From assembly GCF_910591885.1 (NCBI RefSeq), contig NW_025963579.1:1-64000 (forward strand): a DNA stretch of 64,000 nt, in the 5' to 3' direction. The stretch comes from Bombus terrestris (Eukaryota > Arthropoda > Insecta > Hymenoptera > Apidae). Positions 39,861-53,729 of this stretch are shown in pieces. How positions within the stretch are numbered: position 1 is the stretch's first letter; each line of letters starts with the position of its first letter. A model generated the notes under the pieces. That model saw only the letters and a list, made by a program, of their open reading frames with translations, did not search any database and had not been told where the DNA came from. The translations under genes were made by a program, and so were the position numbers.

Positions 39861-42800
39861 CCTACGTTGTCCCACGTTGTCCCACGTTGTCCCACGTTGT
39901 CCCACGTTGTCCCACGGTGTCCAACGGTGTCCAACGATGTCCAACGGTGTCCAACGGTGTCCCACGTTGTCCCACGTTGTCCCACGGTGTCCAACGATGT
40001 CCAACGGTGTCCCACGTTGTCCCACGTTGTCCCACGTTGTCCCACGTTGTCCCACGTTGTTCCATGGTTTCCCACGTTGTCCCACGTTGTCCCACGTTGT
40101 CCCACGGTGTCCAACGATGTCCAACGGTGTCCAACGGTGTCCCACGGTGTCCAACGGTGTCCCACGTTGTCCCACGTTGTCCCACGTTGTCCCACGTTGT
40201 CCCACGTTGTCCCACGATTTCCCACGTTGTCCCACGTTGTCCCACGTTGTCCCACGTTGTCCCACGTTGTCCCACGTTGTCCCACGTTGTCCCACAGTGT
40301 CCAACGATGTCCAACGGTGTCCAACGATGTCCAACGGTGTCCCACGATGTCCAACGATGTCCAACGATGTCCAACGGTGTCCAACGGTGTCCCACGTTGT
40401 CCCACGTTGTCCCACGTTGTCCCACGGTGTCCAACGATGTCCAACGGTGTCCCACGTTGTCCAACGGTGTCCCACGTTGTCCCACGATGTCCAACGATGT
40501 CCAACGATGTCCAACGGTGTCCAACGATGTCCAACGGTGTCCAACGGTGTCCAACGGTGTCCAACGATGTCCAACGATGTCCAACGATGTCCAACGGTGT
40601 CCAACGATGTCCAACGATGTCCAACGGTGTCCCACGATGTCCAACGATGTCCAACGATGTCCAACGGTGTCCAACGATGTCCAACGGTGTCCAACGATGT
40701 CCAACGATGTCCAACGGTTTCCCACGATGTCCAACGATGTCCAACGATGTCCAACGGTGTCCAACGGTGTCCCACGTTGTCCCACGTTGTCCCACGTTGT
40801 CCCACGTTGTCCCACGTTGTCCCACGTTGTCCCACGTTGTCCCACGTTGTCCAACGTTGTCCAACGGTGTCCCACGGTGTCCAACGGTGTCCCACGTTGT
40901 CCCACGTTGTCCCACGGTGTCCAACGATGTCCAACGGTGTCCCACGTTGTCCCACGTTGTCCCACGTTGTCCCACGTTGTCCCACGTTGTTCCATGGTTT
41001 CCCACGTTGTCCCACGTTGTCCCACGTTGTCCCACGGTGTCCAACGATGTCCAACGGTGTCCCACGTTGTCCCACGTTGTCCCACGTTGTCCCACGTTGT
41101 CCCAAGATGTCCCACGTTGTCCCACGTTGTCCCACGTTGTCCCACGTTGTCCCACGTTGTCCCACGTTGTCCCACGTTGTCCCACGTTGTCCCACGGTGT
41201 CCAACGATGTCCAACGGTGTCCAACGATGTCCAACGGTGTCCCACGATGTCCAACGATGTCCAACGATGTCCAACGGTGTCCAACGGTGTCCCACGTTGT
41301 CCCACGTTGTCCCACGTTGTCCCACGGTGTCCAACGGTGTCCAACGGTGTCCAACGGTGTCCAACGGTGTCCAACGATGTCCAACGATGTCCAACGATGT
41401 CCCACGTTGTCCAACGGTGTCCCACGTTGTCCCACGGTGTCCAACGATGCCCACCGGTGTCCCACGTTGTCCCACGTTGTCCCACGTTGTCCCACGTTGT
41501 CCCACGTTGTCCCACGTTGTCCCACGTTGTTCCATGGTTTCCCACGTTGTCCCACGTTGTCCCACGTTGTCCCACGGTGTCCAACGATGTCCAACGGTGT
41601 CCAACGGTGTCCCACGGCGTCCAACGGTGTCCCACGTTGTCCCACGTTGTCCCACGTTGTCCCACGTTGTCCCACGTTGTCCAACGGTGTCCCACGGTGT
41701 CCAACGGTGTCCCACGTTGTCCCACGTTGTCCCACGTTGTCCCACGTTGTCCCACGTTGTCCCACGTTGTCCCACGTTGTCCAACGGTGTCCCACGGTGT
41801 CCAACGGTGTCCCACGTTGTCCCACGTTGTCCCACGTTGTCCCACGGTGTCCAACGATGTCCAACGGTGTCCCACGTTGTCCCACGTTGTCCCACGTTGT
41901 CCCACGTTGTCCCACGTTGTTCCATGGTTTCCCACGTTGTCCCACGTTGTCCCACGTTGTCCCACGGTGTCCAACGATGTCCAACGGTGTCCCACGTTGT
42001 CCCACGTTGTCCCACGTTGTCCCACGTTGTCCCACGATGTCCCACGTTGTCCCACGTTGTCCCACGTTGTCCCACGTTGTCCCACGTTGTCCCACGTTGT
42101 CCCACGTTGTCCCACGGTGTCCAACGATGTCCAACGGTGTCCAACGATGTCCAACGGTGTCCCACGATGTCCAACGATGTCCAACGATGTCCAACGGTGT
42201 CCAACGGTGTCCCACGTTGTCCCACGTTGTCCCACGTTGTCCCACGGTGTCCAACGATGTCCAACGGTGTCCCACGTTGTCCAACGGTGTCCCACGTTGT
42301 CCCACGTTGTCCCACGTTGTCCCACGTTGTCCCACGTTGTCCCACGATGTCCCACGTTGTCCCACGTTGTCCCACGTTGTCCCACGTTGTCCCACGTTGT
42401 CCCACGTTGTCCCACGTTGTCCCACGGTGTCCAACGATGTCCAACGTTGTCCCACGGTGTCCAACGATGTCCAACGGTGTCCCACGTTGTCCCACGTTGT
42501 CCCACGTTGTCCCACGTTGTCCCACGATGTCCCACGTTGTCCCACGTTGTCCCACGTTGTCCCACGTTGTCCCACGTTGTCCCACGTTGTCCCACGTTGT
42601 CCCACGTTGTCCCACGGTGTCCAACGATGTCCAACGGTGTCCAACGATGTCCAACGGTGTCCCACGATGTCCAACGATGTCCAACGATGTCCAACGGTGT
42701 CCCACGCTGTCCAACGGTGTCCCACGTTGTCCCACGTTGTCCCACGTTGTCCCACGTTGTCCCACGTTGTCCCACGATGTCCCACGTTGTCCCACGTTGT

Positions 42801-45800
42801 CCCACGTTGTCCCACGTTGTCCCACGTTGTCCCACGTTGTCCCACGTTGTCCCACGGTGTCCAACGATGTCCAACGTTGTCCCACGGTGTCCAACGATGT
42901 CCAACGGTGTCCCACGTTGTCCCACGTTGTCCCACGTTGTCCCACGTTGTCCCACGATGTCCCACGTTGTCCCACGTTGTCCCACGTTGTCCCACGTTGT
43001 CCCACGTTGTCCCACGTTGTCCCACGGTGTCCCACGGTGTCCAACGGTGTCCCACGTTGTCCCACGTTGTCCCACGTTGTCCCACGTTGTCCCACGTTGT
43101 CCAACGGTGTCCCACGGTGTCCAACGGTGTCCCACGTTGTCCCACGTTGTCCCACGTTGTCCCACGTTGTCCAACGGTGTCCAACGGTGTCCCACGTTGT
43201 CCCACGTTGTCCCACGTTGTCCCACGTTGTCCCACGTTGTTCCATGGTTTCCCAAGTTGTCCCACGTTGTCCCACGGTGTCCAACGATGTCCAACGGTGT
43301 CCAACGGTGTCCCACGGTGTCCAACGGTGTCCCACGTTGTCCCACGTTGTCCCACGTTGTCCCACGTTGTCCCACCTTGTCCAACGGTGTCCCACGGTGT
43401 CCCACGGTGTCCCACGTTGTCCCACGTTGTCCCACGTTGTCCCACGTTGTCCCACGTTGTCCCACGTTGTCCCACGTTGTCCCACGGTGTCCAACGGTGT
43501 CCAACGGTGTCCAACGGTGTCCAACGATGTCCAACGATGTCCAACGATGTCCCACGTTGTCCAACGGTGTCCCACGTTGTCCCACGGTGTCCAACGATGC
43601 CCAACGGTGTCCCACGTTGTCCCACGTTGTCCCACGTTGTCCCACGTTGTCCCACGTTGTCCCACGGTGTCCAACGATGTCCAACGTTGTCCCACGGTGT
43701 CCAACGATGTCCAACGGTGTCCCACGTTGTCCCACGTTGTCCCACGTTGTCCCACGTTGTCCCACGATGTCCCACGTTGTCCCACGTTGTCCCACGTTTT
43801 CCCACGTTGTCCCACGTTGTCCCACGTTGTCCCACGTTGTCCCACGTTGTCCCACGGTGTCCAACGGTGTCCCACGTTGTCCCACGTTGTCCCACGTTGT
43901 CCCACGTTGTCCCACGTTGTCCAACGGTGTCCCACGGTGTCCAACGGTGTCCCACGTTGTCCCACGTTGTCCCACGTTGTCCACGTTGTCCAACGGTGTC
44001 CAACGGTGTCCCACGTTGTCCCACGTTGTCCCACGTTGTCCCACGTTGTCCCACGTTGTTCCATGGTTTCCCACGTTGTCCCACGTTGTCCCACGTTGTC
44101 CCACCTTGTCCAACGGTGTCCCACGGTGTCCAACAGTGTCCCACGTTGTCCCACGTTGTCCCACGTTGTCCCACGTTGTCCCACGTTGTCCCACGTTGTC
44201 CCACGTTGTCCCACGTTGTCCCACGGTGTCCAACGGTGTCCAACGATGTCCAACGGTGTCCAACGGTGTCCCACGATGTCCACCGATGTCCAACGGTGTC
44301 CAACGGTGTCCAACGGTGTCCAACGGTGTCCCACGGTGTCCAACGGTGTCCCACGTTGTCCCACGTTGTCCCACGTTGTCCCACGTTGTCCCACGATGTC
44401 CCACGTTGTCCAACGGTGTCCAACGGTGTCCCACGTTGTCCCACGTTGTCCTACGTTGTCCCACGTTGTCCCACGTTGTCCCACGTTTTCCCACGTTGTC
44501 CCACGGTGTCCAACGGTGTCCAACGATGTCCAACGGTGTCCCACGGTGTCCCACGTTGTCCCACGTTGTCCCACGGTGTCCAACGATGTCCAACGGTGTC
44601 CCACGTTGTCCCACGTTGTCCCACGTTGTCCCACGTTGTCCCACGTTGTTCCATGGTTTCCCACGTTGTCCCACGTTGTCCCACGTTGTCCCACGGTGTC
44701 CAACGATGTCCAACGGTGTCCAACGGTGTCCCACGGTGTCCAACGGTGTCCCACGTTGTCCCACGTTGTCCTACGTTGTCCCACGTTGTCCCACGTTGTC
44801 CCACGTTGTCCCACGTTGTCCCACGGTGTCCAACGGTGTCCACCGATGTCCAACGGTGTCCAACGGTGTCCCACGTTGTCCCACGTTGTCCCACGGTGTC
44901 CAACGATGTCCAACGGTGTCCCACGTTGTCCCACGTTGTCCCACGTTGTCCCACGTTGTCCCACGTTGTTCCATGGTTTCCCACGTTGTCCCACGTTGTC
45001 CCACGTTGTCCCACGGTGTCCAACGACGTCCAACGGTGTCCAACGGTGTCCCACGGTGTCCAACGGTGTCCCACGTTGTCCCACGTTGTCCCACGTTGTC
45101 CCACGTTGTCCCAAGTTGTCCAACGGTGTCCCACGGTGTCCAACGGTGTCCCACGTTGTCCCACGTTGTCCCACGTTGTCCCACGTTGTCCCACGTTGTC
45201 CCACGTTGTCCCACGTTGTCCCACGTTGTCCCACGTTGTCCAACGGTGTCCCACGGTGTCCAACGGTGTCCCACGTTGTCCCACGTTGTCCCACGTTGTC
45301 CCACGGTGTCCAACGATGTCCAACGGTGTCCCACGTTGTCCCACGTTGTCCCACGGTGTCCAACGATGTCCAACGGTGTCCCACGTTGTCCAACGGTGTC
45401 CAACGATGTCCAACGATGTCCAACGATGTCCCACGTTGTCCAACGGTGTCCCACGTTGTCCCACGGTGTCCAACGATGCCCAACGGTGTCCCACGTTGTC
45501 CCACGTTGTCCCACGTTGTCCCACGTTGTCCCACGTTGTCCCACGTGGTCCCACGTTGTCCCACGTTGTCCCACGTTGTCCCACGTTGTCCCACGTTGTC
45601 CCACGTTGTCCCACGTTGTCCCACGTTGTCCCACGTTGTCCCACGTTGTCCCACGTTGTCCCACGTTGTCCCACGTTGTCCCACGGTGTCCAACGGTGTC
45701 CAACGGTGTCCAACGGTGTCCAACGATGTCCAACGGTGTCCAACGGTGTCCCACGGTGTCCAACGGTGTCCAACGGTGTCCCACGGTGTCCAACGGTGTC

Positions 45801-45899
45801 CCACGTTGTCCCACGTTGTCCCACGTTGTCCCACGTTGTCCCACGATGTCCCACGTTGTCCAACGATGTCCAACGGTGTCCCACGTTGTCCCACGTTGT
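39861..45899 (+). repeat. About 6-kb higher-order repeat, second copy (Y to Y, 6,039 bp)
   Basis: This unit runs from Y at 39,861 to Y at 45,900. Its left part pairs with 45,900-47,640 and 51,600-53,240: CCCACAGTGT at 40,291, 46,330 and 52,020; CCAACGGTTT at 40,711, 46,750 and 52,440; CCCAAGATGT at 41,101 and 47,140 (plain D at 52,840). Its right part pairs with 35.3-39.8 kb. Private changes include t at 40,851 and CCCACGGCGT at 41,611. The L-run between N and H has six monomers before 39,501, five before 45,540 and six before 51,240, a one-monomer slip in the middle copy. Confidence 0.88.
43981..43989 (+). repeat. 9-bp irregular monomer CCACGTTGT, second copy
   Basis: This has the same one-base-short monomer and the same flanks as at 37,932. 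The deletion therefore predates the 6,049-bp duplication. The following CCAACAGTGT at 44,130 replaces g in the first copy. Confidence 0.95.
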
Positions 45900-48800
45900 C
45901 CTACGTTGTCCCACGTTGTCCCACGTTGTCCCACGTTGTCCCACGTTGTCCCACGGTGTCCAACGGTGTCCAACGATGTCCAACGGTGTCCAACGGTGTC
46001 CCACGTTGTCCCACGTTGTCCCACGGTGTCCAACGATGTCCAACGGTGTCCCACGTTGTCCCACGTTGTCCCACGTTGTCCCACGTTGTCCCACGTTGTT
46101 CCATGGTTTCCCACGTTGTCCCACGTTGTCCCACGTTGTCCCACGGTGTCCAACGATGTCCAACGGTGTCCAACGGTGTCCCACGGTGTCCAACGGTGTC
46201 CCACGTTGTCCCACGTTGTCCCACGTTGTCCCACGTTGTCCCACGTTGTCCCACGATGTCCCACGTTGTCCCACGTTGTCCCACGTTGTCCCACGTTGTC
46301 CCACGTTGTCCCACGTTGTCCCACGTTGTCCCACAGTGTCCAACGATGTCCAACGGTGTCCAACGATGTCCAACGGTGTCCCACGATGTCCAACGATGTC
46401 CAACGATGTCCAACGGTGTCCAACGGTGTCCCACGTTGTCCCACGTTGTCCCACGTTGTCCCACGGTGTCCAACGATGTCCAACGGTGTCCCACGTTGTC
46501 CAACGGTGTCCCACGTTGTCCCACGATGTCCAACGATGTCCAACGATGTCCAACGGTGTCCAACGATGTCCAACGGTGTCCAACGGTGTCCAACGGTGTC
46601 CAACGATGTCCAACGATGTCCAACGATGTCCAACGGTGTCCAACGATGTCCAACGATGTCCAACGGTGTCCCACGATGTCCAACGATGTCCAACGATGTC
46701 CAACGGTGTCCAACGATGTCCAACGGTGTCCAACGATGTCCAACGATGTCCAACGGTTTCCCACGATGTCCAACGATGTCCAACGATGTCCAACGGTGTC
46801 CAACGGTGTCCCACGTTGTCCCACGTTGTCCCACGTTGTCCCACGTTGTCCCACGTTGTCCCACGTTGTCCCACGTTGTCCCACGTTGTCCCACGTTGTC
46901 CAACGGTGTCCCACGGTGTCCAACGGTGTCCCACGTTGTCCCACGTTGTCCCACGGTGTCCAACGATGTCCAACGGTGTCCCACGTTGTCCCACGTTGTC
47001 CCACGTTGTCCCACGTTGTCCCACGTTGTTCCATGGTTTCCCACGTTGTCCCACGTTGTCCCACGTTGTCCCACGGTGTCCAACGATGTCCAACGGTGTC
47101 CCACGTTGTCCCACGTTGTCCCACGTTGTCCCACGTTGTCCCAAGATGTCCCACGTTGTCCCACGTTGTCCCACGTTGTCCCACGTTGTCCCACGTTGTC
47201 CCACGTTGTCCCACGTTGTCCCACGTTGTCCCACGGTGTCCAACGATGTCCAACGGTGTCCAACGATGTCCAACGGTGTCCCACGATGTCCAACGATGTC
47301 CAACGATGTCCAACGGTGTCCAACGGTGTCCCACGTTGTCCCACGTTGTCCCACGTTGTCCCACGGTGTCCAACGATGTCCAACGGTGTCCCACGTTGTC
47401 CAACGGTGTCCCACGTTGTCCCACGTTGTCCCACGTTGTCCCACGTTGTCCCACGGTGTCCAACGATGTCCAACGGTGTCCCACGTTGTCCAACGGTGTC
47501 CCACGTTGTCCCACGTTGTCCCACGTTGTCCCACGTTGTCCCACGATGTCCCACGTTGTCCCACGTTGTCCCACGTTGTCCCACGTTGTCCCACGTTGTC
47601 CCACGTTGTCCCACGTTGTCCCACGGTGTCCAACGATGTCCAACGGTGTCTAACGGTGTCCCACGGTGTCCAACGGTGTCCCACGTTGTCCCACGTTGTC
47701 CCACGTTGTCCCACGTTGTCCCACGTTGTCCCACGTTGTCCCACGTTGTCCAACGATGTCCAACGCTGTCCCACGTTGTCCCACGTTGTCCCACGTTGTC
47801 CCACGTTGTCCCACGTTGTTCCATGGTTTCCCACGTTGTCCCACGTTGTCCCACGTTGTCCCACGGTGTCCAACGATGTCCAACGGTGTCCAACGGTGTC
47901 CAACGGTGTCCAACGATGTCCAACGATGTCCAACGGTGTCCAACGGTGTCCAACGATGTCCAACGATGTCCAACGGTGTCCCACGATGTCCAACGATGTC
48001 CAACGATGTCCAACGGTGTCCAACGATGTCCAACGATGTCCAACGGTGTCCCACGATGTCCAACGATGTCCAACGATGTCCAACGGTGTCCAACGGTGTC
48101 CCACGTTGTCCCACGTTGTCCCACGTTGTCCCACTGTGTCCAAAGATGTCCAACGGTGTCCCACGTTGTCCAACGGTGTCCCACGTTGTCCCACGTTGTC
48201 CCACGTTGTCCCACGATGTCCCACGTTGTCCCACGTTGTCCCACGTTGTCCCACGTTGTCCCACGTTGTCCCACGTTGTCCCACGTTGTCCCACGGTGTC
48301 CAACGGTGTCCAACGATGTCCAACGGTGTCCAACGGTGTCCCACGATGTCCACCGATGTCCAACGGTGTCCAACGGTGTCCAACGGTGTCCAACGGTGTC
48401 CAACGATGTCCAACGATGTCCAACGGTGTCCCACGATGTCCAACGATGTCCAACGATGTCCAACGGTGTCCCACGTTGTCCCACGTTGTCCCACGATGTC
48501 CCACGTTGTCCCACGTTGTCCCACGTTGTCCCACGTTGTCCCACGTTGTCCCACGGTGTCCAACGGTGTCCAACGATGTCCAACGATGTCCCACGTTGTC
48601 CCACGTTGTCCCACGTTGTCCCACGTTGTCCCACGTTGTCCCACGTTGTCCCACGTGGTCCCACGTTGTCCCACGTTGTCCCACGTTGTCCCACGTTGTC
48701 CCACGTTGTCCCACGTTGTCCCACGTTGTCCCACGTTGTCCCACGTTGTCCCACGTTGTCCCACGGTGTCCAACGGTGTCCAACGATGTCCAAAGGTGTC

Positions 48801-51599
48801 CAACGGTGTCCCACGTTGTCCCACGTTGTCCCACGGTGTCCAACGATGTCCAACGGTGTCCCACGTTGTCCCACGTTGTCCCACGTTGTCCCACGTTGTC
48901 CCACGTTGTTCCATGGTTTCCCACGTTGTCCCACGTTGTCCCACGTTGTCCCACGTTGTCCCACGTTGTCCCACGTTGTCCAACGGTGTCCCACGGTGTC
49001 CAACGGTGTCCCACGTTGTCCCACGTTGTCCCACGTTGTCCCACGGTGTCCAACGATGTCCAACGGTGTCCCACGTTGTCCCACGTTGTCCCACGTTGTC
49101 CCACGTTGTCCCACGTTGTTCCATGGTTTCCCACGTTGTCCCACGTTGTCCCACGTTGTCCCACGGTGTCCAACGATGTCCAACGGTGTCCCACGTTGTC
49201 CAACGATGTCCAACGGTGTCCAACGATGTCCAACGGTGTCCCACGATGTCCAACGATGTCCAACGATGTCCAACGGTGTCCAACGGTGTCCCACGTTGTC
49301 CCACGTTGTCCCACGTTGTCCCACGGTGTCCAACGATGTCCAACGGTGTCCCACGTTGTCCAACGGTGTCCCACGTTGTCCCACGATGTCCAACGATGTC
49401 CAACGATGTCCAACGGTGTCCAACGATGTCCAACGGTGTCCAACGGTGTCCAACGGTGTCCAACGATGTCCAACGATGTCCAACGATGTCCAACGGTGTC
49501 CAACGATGTCCAACGATGTCCAACGGTGTCCCACGATGTCCAACGATGTCCAACGATGTCCAACGGTGTCCAACGATGTCCAACGGTGTCCAACGATGTC
49601 CAACGATGTCCAACGGTTTCCCACGATGTCCAACGATGTCCAACGATGTCCAACGGTGTCCAACGGTGTCCCACGTTGTCCCACGTTGTCCCACGTTGTC
49701 CCACGTTGTCCCACGATGTCCCACGTTGTCCCACGTTGTCCAACGGTGTCCCACGGTGTCCAACGGTGTCCCACGTTGTCCCACGTTGTCCCACGTTGTC
49801 CCACGTTGTCCCACGTTGTCCCACGATGTCCCACGTTGTCCCACGTTGTCCCACGTTGTCCCACGTTGTCCCACGTTGTCCCACGTTGTCCCACGTTGTC
49901 CCACGTTGTCCCACGGTGTCCAACGATGTCCAACGGTGTCCAACGATGTCCAACGGTGTCCCACGATGTCCAACGATGTCCAACGATGTCCAACGGTGTC
50001 CAACGGTGTCCCACGTTGTCCCACGTTGTCCCACGTTGTCCCACGGTGTCCAACGATGTCCAACGGTGTCCCACGTTGTCCAACGGTGTCCCACGTTGTC
50101 CCACGTTGTCCCACGTTGTCCCACGTTGTTCCATGGTTTCCCACGTTGTCCCACGTTGTCCCACGTTGTCCCACGGTGTCCAACGATGTCCAACGGTGTC
50201 CAACGGTGTCCCACGGTGTCCAACGGTGTCCCACGTTGTCCCACGTTGTCCTACGTTGTCCCACGTTGTCCCACGTTGTCCCACGTTGTCCCACGTTGTC
50301 CCACGGTGTCCAACGGTGTCCACCGATGTCCAACGGTGTCCAACGGTGTCCCACGATGTCCACCGATGTCCAACGGTGTCCAACGGTGTCCAACGGTGTC
50401 CAACGGTGTCCCACGGTGTCCAACGGTGTCCCACGTTGTCCCACGTTGTCCCACGTTGTCCCACGTTGTCCCACGATGTCCCACGTTGTCCAACGGTGTC
50501 CAACGGTGTCCCACGTTGTCCCACGTTGTCCTACGTTGTCCCACGTTGTCCCACGTTGTCCCACGTTTTCCCACGTTGTCCCACGGTGTCCAACGGTGTC
50601 CAACGATGTCCAACGGTGTCCAACGGTGTCCCACGTTGTCCCACGTTGTCCCACGGTGTCCAACGATGTCCAACGGTGTCCCACGTTGTCCCACGTTGTC
50701 CCACGTTGTCCCACGTTGTCCCACGTTGTTCCATGGTTTCCCACGTTGTCCCACGTTGTCCCACGTTGTCCCACGTTGTCCCACGGTGTCCAACGATGTC
50801 CAACGGTGTCCAACGGTGTCCCACGGTGTCCAACGGTGTCCCACGTTGTCCCACGTTGTCCCACGTTGTCCCACGTTGTCCCACGTTGTCCCACGTTGTC
50901 CCACGTTGTCCCACGTTGTCCCACGTTGTCCAACGGTGTCCCACGGTGTCCAACGGTGTCCCACGTTGTCCCACGTTGTCCCACGTTGTCCCACGGTGTC
51001 CAACGATGTCCAACGGTGTCCCACGTTGTCCCACGTTGTCCCACGGTGTCCAACGATGTCCAACGGTGTCCCACGTTGTCCAACGGTGTCCAACGATGTC
51101 CAACGATGTCCAACGATGTCCCACGTTGTCCAACGGTGTCCCACGTTGTCCCACGGTGTCCAACGATGCCCAACGGTGTCCCACGTTGTCCCACGTTGTC
51201 CCACGTTGTCCCACGTTGTCCCACGTTGTCCCACGTTGTCCCACGTGGTCCCACGTTGTCCCACGTTGTCCCACGTTGTCCCACGTTGTCCCACGTTGTC
51301 CCACGTTGTCCCACGTTGTCCCACGTTGTCCCACGTTGTCCCACGTTGTCCCACGTTGTCCCACGTTGTCCCACGTTGTCCCACGGTGTCCAACGGTGTC
51401 CAACGGTGTCCAACGGTGTCCAACGATGTCCAACGGTGTCCAACGGTGTCCCACGGTGTCCAACGGTGTCCAACGGTGTCCCACGGTGTCCAACGGTGTC
51501 CCACGTTGTCCCACGTTGTCCCACGTTGTCCCACGTTGTCCCACGATGTCCCACGTTGTCCAACGATGTCCAACGGTGTCCCACGTTGTCCCACGTTGT
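45900..51599 (+). repeat. About 6-kb higher-order repeat, third copy (Y to Y, 5,700 bp)
   Basis: This unit runs from Y at 45,900 to Y at 51,600. The opening 1.7 kb matches 39,861-41,600 and 51,600-53,240. The middle (47,650-50,100) belongs to a different block that also recurs at 53,250 and 54.5-56.6 kb. The end (50,250-51,590, with Y at 50,250 and 50,530) resembles the end of the second copy but with altered spacing: c at 44,840 and 50,320 are 5,480 bp apart, while Y at 44,450 and 50,530 are 6,080 bp apart. This indicates internal deletion or rearrangement of words. Confidence 0.75.
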
Positions 51600-53249
51600 C
51601 CTACGTTGTCCCACGTTGTCCCACGTTGTCCCACGTTGTCCCACGTTGTCCCACGGTGTCCAACGGTGTCCAACGATGTCCAACGGTGTCCAACGGTGTC
51701 CCACGTTGTCCCACGTTGTCCCACGGTGTCCAACGATGTCCAACGGTGTCCCACGTTGTCCCACGTTGTCCCACGTTGTCCCACGTTGTCCCACGTTGTT
51801 CCATGGTTTCCCACGTTGTCCCACGTTGTCCCACGTTGTCCCACGGTGTCCAACGATGTCCAACGGTGTCCAACGGTGTCCCACGGTGTCCAACGGTGTC
51901 CCACGTTGTCCCACGTTGTCCCACGTTGTCCCACGTTGTCCCACGTTGTCCCACGATGTCCCACGTTGTCCCACGTTGTCCCACGTTGTCCCACGTTGTC
52001 CCACGTTGTCCCACGTTGTCCCACAGTGTCCAACGATGTCCAACGGTGTCCAACGATGTCCAACGGTGTCCCACGATGTCCAACGATGTCCAACGATGTC
52101 CAACGGTGTCCAACGGTGTCCCACGTTGTCCCACGTTGTCCCACGTTGTCCCACGGTGTCCAACGATGTCCAACGGTGTCCCACGTTGTCCAACGGTGTC
52201 CCACGTTGTCCCACGATGTCCAACGATGTCCAACGATGTCCAACGGTGTCCAACGATGTCCAACGGTGTCCAACGGTGTCCAACGGTGTCCAACGATGTC
52301 CAACGATGTCCAACGATGTCCAACGGTGTCCAACGATGTCCAACGATGTCCAACGGTGTCCCACGATGTCCAACGATGTCCAACGATGTCCAACGGTGTC
52401 CAACGATGTCCAACGGTGTCCAACGATGTCCAACGATGTCCAACGGTTTCCCACGATGTCCAACGATGTCCAACGATGTCCAACGGTGTCCAACGGTGTC
52501 CCACGTTGTCCCACGTTGTCCCACGTTGTCCCACGTTGTCCCACGTTGTCCCACGTTGTCCCACGTTGTCCCACGTTGTCCCACGTTGTCCAACGGTGTC
52601 CCACGGTGTCCAACGGTGTCCCACGTTGTCCCACGTTGTCCCACGGTGTCCAACGATGTCCAACGGTGTCCCACGTTGTCCCACGTTGTCCCACGTTGTC
52701 CCACGTTGTCCCACGTTGTTCCATGGTTTCCCACGTTGTCCCACGTTGTCCCACGTTGTCCCACGGTGTCCAACGATGTCCAACGGTGTCCCACGTTGTC
52801 CCACGTTGTCCCACGTTGTCCCACGTTGTCCCACGATGTCCCACGTTGTCCCACGTTGTCCCACGTTGTCCCACGTTGTCCCACGTTGTCCCACGTTGTC
52901 CCACGTTGTCCCACGTTGTCCCACGGTGTCCAACGATGTCCAACGGTGTCCAACGATGTCCAACGGTGTCCCACGATGTCCAACGATGTCCAACGATGTC
53001 CAACGGTGTCCAACGGTGTCCCACGTTGTCCCACGTTGTCCCACGTTGTCCCACGGTGTCCAACGATGTCCAACGGTGTCCCACGTTGTCCAACGGTGTC
53101 CCACGTTGTCCCACGTTGTCCCACGTTGTCCCACGTTGTCCCACGATGTCCCACGTTGTCCCACGTTGTCCCACGTTGTCCCACGTTGTCCCACGTTGTC
53201 CCACGTTGTCCCACGTTGTCCCACGGTGTCCAACGATGTCCAACGGTGT
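47650..53249 (+). repeat. 5,600-bp block delimited by CTAACGGTGT
   Basis: The rare monomer CTAACGGTGT marks 47,650, 53,250, 56,660 and 63,678. Between the first two, CCAACGCTGT at 47,760 pairs with CCCACGCTGT at 53,360, and CCCACTGTGT followed by CCAAAGATGT at 48,130/48,140 pairs with 53,730/53,740, all 5,600 bp apart. CTAACGGTGT places a TAA on the + strand and a TAG on the - strand at the same spot, so spurious open frames end here on both strands. Confidence 0.85.
48640..49920 (+). repeat. Segment paired with 55,060-56,340 (6,420 bp)
   Basis: H at 48,650 and 55,070, W at 48,910 and 55,330, and CCAACGGTTT at 49,610 and 56,030 are each 6,420 bp apart. At 49,120 the first copy has W while the matching position 55,540 has G. 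CCAAAGGTGT at 48,790 is private to the first copy. Confidence 0.87.
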
Positions 53250-53729
53250 CTAACGGTGTCCCACGGTGTCCAACGGTGTCCCACGTTGTCCCACGTTGTC
53301 CCACCTTCTCCCACGTTGTCCCACGTTGTCCCACGTTGTCCCACGTTGTCCCACGATGTCCCACGCTGTCCCACGTTGTCCCACGTTGTCCCACGTTGTC
53401 CCACGTTGTCCCACGTTGTTCCATGGTTTCCCACGTTGTCCCACGTTGTCCCACGTTGTCCCACGGTGTCCAACGATGTCCAACGGTGTCCAACGGTGTC
53501 CAACGGTGTCCAACGATGTCCAACGATGTCCAACGGTGTCCAACGGTGTCCAACGATGTCCAACGATGTCCAACGGTGTCCCACGATGTCCAACGATGTC
53601 CAACGATGTCCAACGGTGTCCAACGGTGTCCAACGATGTCCAACGGTGTCCCACGATGTCCAACGATGTCCAACGATGTCCAACGGTGTCCAACGGTGTC
53701 CCACGTTGTCCCACGTTGTCCCACGTTGT

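Noticed and set aside
6..53253. Open reading frames of 10,938 to 17,745 codons on the + strand (10-residue repeat PTLSHVVPRC)
   Set aside because: All three frames give the same peptide repeat because the DNA period is 10 bp. Monomer indels pass without frame constraint, and there is no signal peptide, unique domain, promoter or splice structure. They are a by-product of a stop-free satellite.
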